From Syntrophomonas sp. UBA4911 (lineage in GTDB: Bacteria > Bacillota > Syntrophomonadia > Syntrophomonadales > Syntrophomonadaceae), in contig DHCD01000099.1 in NCBI GenBank assembly GCA_002398105.1, forward strand, positions 1-20,865: a stretch of 20,865 nt of DNA. Direction: 5' to 3'. The position numbers were made by a program, and so were the translations under genes. The notes under the pieces were generated by a model. It searched no databases. It was not told where the DNA came from and was given only the letters and a program-made list of their open reading frames with translations. This document shows, piece by piece, positions 14,905 through 20,865 of the stretch (positions are counted from its first letter, which is position 1; every line of letters starts with the position of its first letter).

Positions 14905-15470
14905 AAGGCCCCTCCGGTGATGGTGAGCGCGATCCCGTTGTGGGTACGGCAATCGCAGAGGATCCATTGGCAATTGCCGATATGATATTCATAAAAACTG
15001 CGGCTGCTCTCGAATCTCTCCAGTATAGCCATGATGCAGCCTCCGTGCACCACCAGCGCCAACGTATCTTCAGCGTCCGCGGCCTTCACGATGTTTTGGA
15101 AGGCATTGCAGCAGCGGCGCTTGAAAGCTTCCACGTTTTCCCCTCCGGGGATATCGCCCCTGCACCCGCCGTCTACCCATGCCTGATAAGCTCCATCCCG
15201 GGCAAGTTCATACGCCGTTTTTCCCTCAAATTGACCGAAATCGCACTCGCGCAGAGATTCGCATACCCTATACGGAACCTGCGGAAATATAATCTGGGCT
15301 GTTTGCACGCAGCGCCGCAGAGGACTGACAAACAATGCGCTGACGGGGCCAATCCCCAGGGCTTGAGCCTGAATTATCCCGCGTAGGCTCAACGGTTCGT
15401 CGGTGCGGCCGATATAACGTTTTTCACTGTTGCCCGGCGTTTCGCCATGGCGGATGAACCAAATCTTCAT
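14898..15470 (-). CDS. cobC: Alpha-ribazole-phosphate phosphatase CobC (histidine phosphatase family)
   Basis: CobC removes phosphate from alpha-ribazole 5'-phosphate (or from adenosylcobalamin 5'-phosphate) at the end of nucleotide-loop assembly. The real gene is 190 residues from ATG 15470, which overlaps the cobS stop as ATGA; the same frame is open for another 236 codons across cobS, but that part is a shadow. The phosphohistidine motif is IRHGETPGN with His8. Further signs are the SPLRRCVQTA arginine motif, LRECDFGQFEGKTAYEL, and His142 in LALVVHGGC. The gene sits between cobS and cbiB. The assignment rests on the fold and context, since phosphoglycerate-mutase-like enzymes look similar. 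Confidence 0.9.
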   Translation of the reverse strand: MKIWFIRHGETPGNSEKRYIGRTDEPLSLRGIIQAQALGIGPVSALFVSPLRRCVQTAQIIFPQVPYRVCESLRECDFGQFEGKTAYELARDGAYQAWVDGGCRGDIPGGENVEAFKRRCCNAFQNIVKAADAEDTLALVVHGGCIMAILERFESSRSFYEYHIGNCQWILCDCRTHNGIALTITGGALC

Positions 15471-16246
15471 CCCAGCACCATCCTTGCAGCCAGTTGGGCG
15501 AGCCCCGTTCCTATCAGAATCAAAAGCTCTGTGATCTGCAGGAAAAAGCCCGTCGTATCGCCGGTAATTCCGCCGAATTGTTTCCAGGCCATATGACGGT
15601 AAAGAAAGAACCAGGTAAAACATAACCCAATACAGCACCCTCCGGCAAGGGGATACAGCCGGAGCATAACGGCCGTGCAGACGGCCAGAGCGGTGAAGAG
15701 CAGGGCCAATGATAAATGTTTTTCGGCATGCTGGGTAAACGCCATCAGCATACCCGTGCCGCGGGCGTTGGGGGTTATAATGGCGCTTAGGGCGGCAAGG
15801 CTGCGGGACAGGACAAATCCGATACCCACAATGATTAAAGCCGTCTCGTTTGCCAACTCCGTGTACAGCCCATAGCAGGCGAGCAAATACACCGCACAGT
15901 AAATCACGGCGAACGCGCCCAGATGAGAATCCTTGAGTATTTCCAGCCTGCGTTCCCGGTCGCGGTGAGAAGAAAGGGCGTCCACCGTATCGCAATAGCC
16001 GTCCATATGGATGCCGCCGGTCAGAAGCAGGGGCAGGACAGCCGCCAATGCCGCAAAGAGCATAATTCCGCAGTTTACTGCGGTGCAGAAATGATACCAG
16101 AGCCAAAGCCCAAGGCCAGGCAGCATACCCACCAGGGGAAAAGCGCACAGGGAGAAGCGCATGGTATCTTCCGTCCAATCAAAGCGAGGCACGGGGAGGA
16201 TGGAATAGGTGGAAAAAGCAATGCAGATTGCTTTTATCATACGCAT
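15467..16246 (-). CDS. cobS: Adenosylcobinamide-GDP ribazoletransferase CobS
   Basis: CobS is an integral membrane enzyme that joins adenosylcobinamide-GDP to alpha-ribazole or its phosphate. The 259-residue length is normal. Motifs are STYSILPVP at the N-terminus, the Asp-rich GGIHMDGYCDTVDAL, KDSHLGAFAV, and GGITGDTTGF near the end, among about six hydrophobic segments. The ATG at 16246 has AAGGAGG seven bases upstream and is preferred. The ATG at 16240 would make a perfect ATGA overlap with the small gene before it but lies 13 bases from that site. CobU, which makes its GDP-activated substrate, is not in the window. Confidence 0.94.
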   Translation of the reverse strand: MRMIKAICIAFSTYSILPVPRFDWTEDTMRFSLCAFPLVGMLPGLGLWLWYHFCTAVNCGIMLFAALAAVLPLLLTGGIHMDGYCDTVDALSSHRDRERRLEILKDSHLGAFAVIYCAVYLLACYGLYTELANETALIIVGIGFVLSRSLAALSAIITPNARGTGMLMAFTQHAEKHLSLALLFTALAVCTAVMLRLYPLAGGCCIGLCFTWFFLYRHMAWKQFGGITGDTTGFFLQITELLILIGTGLAQLAARMVLG

Positions 16247-16431
16247 AGGAGAGCCTCCTTTCCGGCGGCGGATTGTCCCGCCGGCAATTCGATCATGCGG
16301 TCGGTCCGGAAAGAAAATAGGGTATTGAGCTGATACAGCACGGTAATATAGGATTTCGTTTCCGTATAGTTGCCATGGCTCATAGCAATAGGGCCGATGA
16401 CGGCAATCAGGTTTTCAATGATGCCGGGCAT
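16237..16431 (-). CDS. Unrecognised 64-residue protein in the cobalamin operon
   Basis: I do not recognise this protein. It begins MPGIIENLIAVIGPIAMSHG, has a middle with TETKSYITVLYQLN, and ends SAAGKEALLCV. It shows no transmembrane helix strong enough to call, no Cys pair and no P-loop. It exactly fills the space between cbiA (overlap 17 bases) and cobS (overlap 10 bases), where the operon otherwise has no gap. The ATG at 16431 has only a weak upstream site (AAGGCGG), so it is probably translated by coupling to cbiA. The AAGGAGG of cobS lies inside its last codons. Its position and overlaps favour a real gene; a decayed remnant or a spacer ORF is the alternative. It does not look like CobU, CobY, CobT or BluB. 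Confidence 0.5.
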   Translation of the reverse strand: MPGIIENLIAVIGPIAMSHGNYTETKSYITVLYQLNTLFSFRTDRMIELPAGQSAAGKEALLCV

Positions 16432-17749
16432 AAGTCACCGCCTTTTTCACAAAAGATTCCGCCAACGCCGGGTTGGCGTAGAAGTACAGATGCGGGAAGC
16501 CCGCATATAGACTGGGCGTGGCATGAACGCAGGGATAAGAAACATCTTTTCCCGCTTTTACGGCTGTAAATCCGCGGCCGCAGTTGCTGCTGTCCCAATA
16601 ATGAAATTCGTGGGCGCGGATGCTTTCACCTGCTTGGCAAAGCAAATTATCGCATGATGCGGTAAGGGTTATATAGCCGAAGCGCTGCAGTCGCTCGGTC
16701 GCGAATGCCCGGCCGGGTATTACTCCGGCCATGGGGTATGCGCCCAGCTTCTCATGCAGATACATGAAACCGCCGCATTCGGCAATGGCAGGCAGGCCCC
16801 CATGGAGACGCTCCCTGATTGCGCCCAGCATGGAAGCATTGGCCGACAGTTCTTGAGCATACAGCTCCGGATAGCCGCCGCAAAGATACAGCCCGCAGAT
16901 ATGAGGAGGCAAATCTGCATCTTGGAGAGGGCTGAAATATACGATCTCGCATCCCAGGTTTTCCAGCAGCTCTATGTTTTCCCGGTACAGAAAACAGAAC
17001 GCCTGGTCGCGGGATACGGCAATGCGCGCCAGGCAGGCGCCTTTCCCGGCGGGAAGCGGATCGGCCGATATCCTGGCGGCGGTTTTTCCGAGCGCGATCA
17101 GCCCGTCGATATCCATGTGCGCTTCGGCCAATGCCCCCAAGGCCGCTGTCTTGGCCCGCATAGCTTCTATCTCGCTGGGAGTCACCAGCCCCAGATGACG
17201 GCTTTCTATAGAAAACTGCGGCTCCAGCGGCAGGAAACCGCAGGGCCTTACCCCTATCTTCCCGGCGATTTCCGCCAGCCCGGGGTACCTGGCCGGTGCA
17301 ATGCCATTGAAGATAACGCCTCTGATGCGGCTGTCCGCCTGAAAGTGCAAAAAGCCCTCCAGTACAGCACCTGAGGAGGAGCCCATACCCCGGGCATTGA
17401 TCACCAGCACCACCGGCGTATCCGTAAGGCGTGCCGCCGAGTAGGTGCTCGCCTCGCCGGTGGCGCCAATACCGTCATAATAGCCCATGACCCCTTCTAC
17501 AACCGAAAAATGCTGCCCGGCATGGGAAACCAGAATGCGTTTGAGCATGTCCGGAGGGCAAAAAAACGGGTCCAGGTTGTGGGTATCCACTCCCAGTACC
17601 TCCCGGTGGAACATGGGGTCTATATAATCCGGGCCGCACTTGAAGGAGGCAACATCCAGCCCCCGCGCTTTGAGTGCCGCCAGCAAGGCCACTGTTACCG
17701 TCGTCTTTCCGCACCCGCTGTTGGTTCCCGCTATCAGCAGCCTGTTCAT
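16415..17749 (-). CDS. cbiA: Cobyrinate a,c-diamide synthase CbiA
   Basis: CbiA amidates carboxylates a and c of cobyrinate using glutamine and ATP. It has 444 residues. The N-terminal P-loop is GTNSGCGKTTV (8-18). Further motifs are FKCGPDYIDPMFH, VEGVMGYYDG and ARGMGSS. In the C-terminal amidotransferase domain LYLCGGYPELYA precedes the nucleophile Cys325 (AIAECGGFMYL), and YITL..HEFHYWDS lies near the end. The ATG at 17749 has GGAGG six bases upstream and overlaps the CbiET stop as ATGA. The HEFHYW motif and P-loop type separate it from CbiP/CobQ. Confidence 0.95.
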   Translation of the reverse strand: MNRLLIAGTNSGCGKTTVTVALLAALKARGLDVASFKCGPDYIDPMFHREVLGVDTHNLDPFFCPPDMLKRILVSHAGQHFSVVEGVMGYYDGIGATGEASTYSAARLTDTPVVLVINARGMGSSSGAVLEGFLHFQADSRIRGVIFNGIAPARYPGLAEIAGKIGVRPCGFLPLEPQFSIESRHLGLVTPSEIEAMRAKTAALGALAEAHMDIDGLIALGKTAARISADPLPAGKGACLARIAVSRDQAFCFLYRENIELLENLGCEIVYFSPLQDADLPPHICGLYLCGGYPELYAQELSANASMLGAIRERLHGGLPAIAECGGFMYLHEKLGAYPMAGVIPGRAFATERLQRFGYITLTASCDNLLCQAGESIRAHEFHYWDSSNCGRGFTAVKAGKDVSYPCVHATPSLYAGFPHLYFYANPALAESFVKKAVTYARHH

Positions 17750-18930
17750 ATTCCGCCTCCGCTGATGATGAAGACCGGGTTTTGCCCGGTCAGCAGGTGC
17801 AGACTTCCGGCTCTTTTACTCCGGGCTGCGGAAAGCTGTACGGCCTCGGTTTCGATCCCCGCAGTCTCCAGGGCCTTTATCGCTGTCAAAGCGCTTTCCA
17901 GAGCGATTGCCGTGATGACGATGCGCACCTGCGGGTTCCTGGACAGCAATGCCCGTATAATGCGGTCCAGGTTGCCGGCGCTGCCGCCGATGAAGGCCGC
18001 GTCCGGTGGGGGCAGAGCCGCAAAGGCTTCGGGCGCAGTGCCCAAAACCGGCCTAACATTGCCGATGTGGAATTTCCTGCAGTTGATCGCAGTCAATGCA
18101 AGTGCGGCCTGGCTTTTATCAATGGCGCAGATACAGCCTTGATGGGCGGAAAGCGCCATTTCCACCGTGACCGAGCCCGTGCCGCAGCCGATATCGTAGC
18201 AAACGTCGGTCTCACGGAGCGTAAGTCTGCTCATAACCAGAGCCCGTGCCTCGGATTTAGTCATGGGGATTTCTGTACGTATGAATTCACCGTCCGGTAT
18301 ACCGGTGCGGATACCGGGAGCAAAGTTCTCGTTCTCAATCAGCAGCACGGCCAGAGAAGCATACTCATTTTCCAGCAGCGCGGCCACGGTGGTTGGGGTA
18401 ATGCTCTCACCGGGCCGGCCAAGGTTTTCGCCAATACGTACCGGCAGTTCCTCAAAGCCTGCCTCGGCCAGCATCTGGGCCAGTGCGGGAATATTTCCGC
18501 CGGTCAGGGCAAAGGTAAGCCGGTGGCGCCGAACCGCACTGACGATACCCGTGTCGGTGCCGTGGCAGCTGACCAGTGCAGCGTCCTGCCAGGAGAGGCC
18601 GCACCGGGCGAAAAGGTAGGAAACCGAGGAAACTCCGGGGATGAGCTTTATTTCATGTTCCCTTAAACCGGCATACAGTTTGGAGGCGCTGCTGTAAAAA
18701 CCGGTATCGCCCGAAACCAGCACCGCAAGGCGCTGCGCATCGCTGTCGGCAATGGCGGCCGCAACTTCCTCAAGCTGATAAACGGCATAGCTTGGTTTCT
18801 TCAGGTCGGCAAAAGTTTCCACCATACGCTTTGCGCCTATGAGCACTTCCGCCTGACTGATGACCGCAAGCCCTTCGGCGGTGGTGGTGGCGGCACTCAT
18901 GCCGGTACCAACGATGCTGACCTGTTTCAT
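17746..18930 (-). CDS. cbiET: Cobalt-precorrin-7 C5,C15-methyltransferase fused CbiE-CbiT
   Basis: This bifunctional enzyme methylates C-5 and C-15 and removes the acetate carboxyl at C-12, giving cobalt-precorrin-8. It is a natural fusion like CobL. The CbiE half (about 1-200) has the tetrapyrrole methylase motifs VSIVGTGMSAATTT, LVSGDTGFYSSA, LIPGVSSVSYLFAR and ENLGRPGESIT. The CbiT half (about 205-394) has the SAM-binding motif YDIGCGTGSVTVEMA and FIGGSAGNLDRII. The start ATG 18930 has GGGAGG seven bases upstream and gives an ATGA overlap with cbiJ; the ATG at 18936 lies one base from that site and is unlikely. The protein has 394 residues. Confidence 0.93.
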   Translation of the reverse strand: MKQVSIVGTGMSAATTTAEGLAVISQAEVLIGAKRMVETFADLKKPSYAVYQLEEVAAAIADSDAQRLAVLVSGDTGFYSSASKLYAGLREHEIKLIPGVSSVSYLFARCGLSWQDAALVSCHGTDTGIVSAVRRHRLTFALTGGNIPALAQMLAEAGFEELPVRIGENLGRPGESITPTTVAALLENEYASLAVLLIENENFAPGIRTGIPDGEFIRTEIPMTKSEARALVMSRLTLRETDVCYDIGCGTGSVTVEMALSAHQGCICAIDKSQAALALTAINCRKFHIGNVRPVLGTAPEAFAALPPPDAAFIGGSAGNLDRIIRALLSRNPQVRIVITAIALESALTAIKALETAGIETEAVQLSAARSKRAGSLHLLTGQNPVFIISGGGI

Positions 18931-19679
18931 GAGCATACCTCCCTAATAAGGGCTTTGGCTTCCTCCGGGGTTATGCCTGTAATCTCCGGCGGACGTGAGA
19001 GCACGGCGATCTCCATGCCGCAGCTTTTCGCGGCGTTTATCTTTTCCCCAAAGCCGCTGTATTTTCCCGCCTCCTTGGTGGCGAGGATGGAGGCGCCGGT
19101 TTCGAGGAACAGCGCCCGGTTAAAGGCCTCGGAGAAGGGACCCTGCATACACAGCAGATGCTTCACCGGGTAGCCCAGTTCCATACAGGCTGCCAAGCTA
19201 TGGGCAGATGGCAGCATACGCAGGATTATCCGCTCCCGGAAGCCGGCGACAGCGGTCAGGGCCGCGGCTTCTTGGGCGCCCAGGGCGGAAAAGATGACCC
19301 CTTCCGTTGTATTGAGCCATTCCACCAATGCACCCAGGTTCGAAAAACAGCGGCAGCCGTCCGTAGATGATGCTTCGCGCGATACGCGTACCAGGCGGAT
19401 ACCTGCTTTGGCGCAGGAGACCGAAATGTTGGCGCTGACCTCGGTTGCATACGGATGGGTAGCATCAAGCACCAGCCTTGGACGCTGGGAACAGAATAAG
19501 GCATACATATCATTCTGGTCCATTCGCCCGCTGGAGATATCTACCGGCGGTTTGCAGGCCAGGATCTGTTCACCGTATCCGGTGGCAACTGAAACCAGGG
19601 CGGGGATATTCTCTTCCGCCAGAAACCCGGCCAGTTCCCGTCCCTCCGTGGTACCGCCAAAAAGAATCACATCATACAT
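18927..19679 (-). CDS. cbiJ: Cobalt-precorrin-6A reductase CbiJ/CobK
   Basis: CbiJ reduces the macrocycle of cobalt-precorrin-6A with a pyridine nucleotide. Motifs are VILFGGTTEGRELAGFL at the N-terminus, LDATHPYATEVSANI, LRMLPS, CMQGPFSEAFN and ILATKEAG.SGFGEKINAA. The second ATG of the frame (19679) is preferred because GGGGG lies seven bases before it; the first (19685) sits almost on that site. With this start the protein has 250 residues and overlaps cbiH by eight bases. Confidence 0.92.
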   Translation of the reverse strand: MYDVILFGGTTEGRELAGFLAEENIPALVSVATGYGEQILACKPPVDISSGRMDQNDMYALFCSQRPRLVLDATHPYATEVSANISVSCAKAGIRLVRVSREASSTDGCRCFSNLGALVEWLNTTEGVIFSALGAQEAAALTAVAGFRERIILRMLPSAHSLAACMELGYPVKHLLCMQGPFSEAFNRALFLETGASILATKEAGKYSGFGEKINAAKSCGMEIAVLSRPPEITGITPEEAKALIREVCS

Positions 19680-20403
19680 TCCCATACCCCCGGGGTGTGA
19701 CCATTTTGCCGCCTATATTCCTGGTCTCGGAATTGCCTACAAACACCGTGGTAAACATGTCCACCGGCGTATCCCGCAGCTGTGATAAAGTCATAACCCG
19801 GGCCGACTGGCGACTGCGGCCGATGTTTTTGGCGATGCCGCAAACCGTATCGGAGGACAATAGTTGCAGCAGGATATCACAGGCCTTTTGCATATAATTA
19901 TGGCGCTTGCGACTTCCCGGATTATACAGGCAAAGGCAGAAATCCCCCTGGGCTGCCGCCTGAAGACGCTGGGCGATCTTTTCCCAGGGGGTCAATAGAT
20001 CTGAAAGGCTGATCACGGCAAAATCATGGGCCAGCGGCGCGCCGAGAATCGCCGCTCCGCTTAGGGCCGCCGTTACCCCCGGAATGATCTCTATGTCGGT
20101 TGAAGCATAATTACCGGCCAATTCGCAGAGCAATCCGGCCATACCGTACACGCCGCTGTCTCCGCTGCACACGACGGCAACGGTTTGTCCGGAAGCGGCA
20201 AAGGCCAGTGCAGCTCTGCAGCGATCCACTTCCTGGGTCATGCCGGTGGAGAAAAACTCTTTGTCAGGGTAATAGGGGCGCACCAGCTCGACGTATTTAG
20301 TATACCCTGCTATAATGTCGGCCTGCGCCAAAACCGCGTCCGCTTCCAGGGTCATACCTTTTCGGCCTCCGGGGCCGATTCCCACTACATATAATTTATT
20401 CAT
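19672..20403 (-). CDS. cbiH: Cobalt-precorrin-3 C17-methyltransferase CbiH/CobJ
   Basis: CbiH methylates C-17 using S-adenosylmethionine, with ring contraction and delta-lactone formation. It has 243 residues, normal length. Motifs are LYVVGIGPGGRKGMT, VVCSGDSGVYGMAGL (SAM site), EIIPGVTAALSGAAILGAPL, FCLCLYNPGSRKR, and TTVFVGNSETR near the end. The ATG at 20403 has GGGAGG four bases upstream and overlaps the cbiG stop as ATGA. In the anaerobic route its lactone product is opened by CbiG, encoded next door. Confidence 0.94.
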   Translation of the reverse strand: MNKLYVVGIGPGGRKGMTLEADAVLAQADIIAGYTKYVELVRPYYPDKEFFSTGMTQEVDRCRAALAFAASGQTVAVVCSGDSGVYGMAGLLCELAGNYASTDIEIIPGVTAALSGAAILGAPLAHDFAVISLSDLLTPWEKIAQRLQAAAQGDFCLCLYNPGSRKRHNYMQKACDILLQLLSSDTVCGIAKNIGRSRQSARVMTLSQLRDTPVDMFTTVFVGNSETRNIGGKMVTPRGYGNV

Positions 20404-20865
20404 GCTTCCTCCCTAAAATAAATCCTTGGTTCTTTGATGGCCAGTGCCATAGTCACGCCGTTGGCAGCTTCCTTACCGGCCAGGAGACGACCGCCGCTGG
20501 CCAATACGGCGCTGCGTTCGCATACGTTGTCCACGCCGGTCACCTTATTCACGAAATCCGACCCGGAAAATACGCCGGGTACTGCGGCCAGCTCCGCTGC
20601 CGAGAAAGTGCGCAGGGGCAGCCGGTGCCGTCGGCAAAATTCGAGTATGCCCGGCTCGCCGGCTTTTATATCTATACTCGCCGCACCGCATATAGCGGCT
20701 TCGCTGCATCCGGCTTTCCGCATCATCATGGTAAAAGCGGTTTCGATCGCGTCCGCGGCCATATCGTTTTTACAGCCGATACCCAGAGTAACCACGGGAG
20801 CTATCAGGCGCAAAGCGGTTGTCTTTCCCCGGGTACGGCAGGTGATGAGCACGTCATATTCCCCG
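20400..20865 (-). CDS. cbiG: Cobalt-precorrin-5A hydrolase CbiG, C-terminal part (cut by window edge)
   Basis: CbiG opens the delta-lactone ring and releases the C-20 carbon as acetaldehyde; it is a marker of the anaerobic, early-cobalt route. About 155 residues are visible, and the frame runs open off the right edge, so the start is outside; the GTG at 20852 is internal. The visible part matches the CbiG C-terminal domain: VVTLGIGCKNDMAADAIETAF, CGAASIDIKAGEPGI, LPLRTFSAAELA, and the end GVDNVCERSAVLASGG and MALAIKEPRIYF. The stop TGA overlaps cbiH as ATGA. Confidence 0.92.
   Translation of the reverse strand, partial: GEYDVLITCRTRGKTTALRLIAPVVTLGIGCKNDMAADAIETAFTMMMRKAGCSEAAICGAASIDIKAGEPGILEFCRRHRLPLRTFSAAELAAVPGVFSGSDFVNKVTGVDNVCERSAVLASGGRLLAGKEAANGVTMALAIKEPRIYFREEA

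Noticed and set aside
14905..14973. 23-codon N-terminal extension of CbiB
   Set aside because: It overlaps the end of cobC and reads as Arg/His-rich shadow sequence. The ATG at 14904 has a proper ribosome site and starts at the family's normal N-terminus.
15471..16178. Long open frame upstream of cobC in the same frame (236 extra codons)
   Set aside because: It lies entirely over cobS in another frame, has no family character, and a clean ATGA-coupled cobC start exists at 15470.

Overview
The window looks like a chromosomal segment of an anaerobic member of the Bacillota (Clostridia, perhaps Syntrophomonadales-like). The signs are strong GGAGG-type ribosome binding sites, GTG and TTG starts, an oxygen-independent (cbi-type) cobalamin pathway, and families common in Clostridia: the DUF3006 and Ada-like metallo-beta-lactamase neighbours, a large secreted beta-propeller protein, and a DUF4280 PAAR-like protein. 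The taxonomic call is inference; there is no rRNA or tRNA in the window.

Left part (1-5250). Two genes diverge from an AT-rich control region at about 1728-2018. Leftward runs a membrane-anchored protein with about 14 MORN-like repeats. Rightward runs a large membrane protein with an extracytoplasmic beta-propeller-like domain, a second sensor domain, a HAMP segment and a class III cyclase-like domain that has lost its metal-binding Asp residues. Twenty bases downstream is a stand-alone DUF4280 PAAR-like spike protein. This looks like a signalling or assembly module linked to a contractile-injection-type apparatus whose other parts are not in the window. It is the least conventional part of the sequence.

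Middle part (5250-10260). This holds a leftward CNNM/CorC-family membrane protein, a leftward secreted beta-propeller protein (COG4880 type), a 5'-truncated metallo-beta-lactamase/Ada-like remnant followed by an intact DUF3006 gene (both rightward), and a 441-base non-coding stretch. That stretch contains three related short direct repeats, an imperfect inverted repeat of about 93 bp, and the probable terminator of the cobalamin operon.

Right part (10261-20865). One leftward operon covers almost all of it. In transcription order it is cbiG (cut by the window edge), cbiH, cbiJ, cbiE-cbiT fusion, cbiA, an unrecognised 64-codon gene, cobS, cobC, cbiB, cobD, cbiP/cobQ, cobA/cobO and cbiC. Every junction overlaps by 4 to 17 bases, so the genes appear translationally coupled. 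They cover middle corrin-ring methylation and reduction, side-chain amidation, adenosylation, aminopropanol attachment and nucleotide-loop assembly. The early ring genes (cbiK/X, cbiL, cbiD, cbiF) and the promoter or riboswitch presumably lie beyond the right edge. cobU and cobT are not in the window. The operon is visibly GC-richer than the left part.
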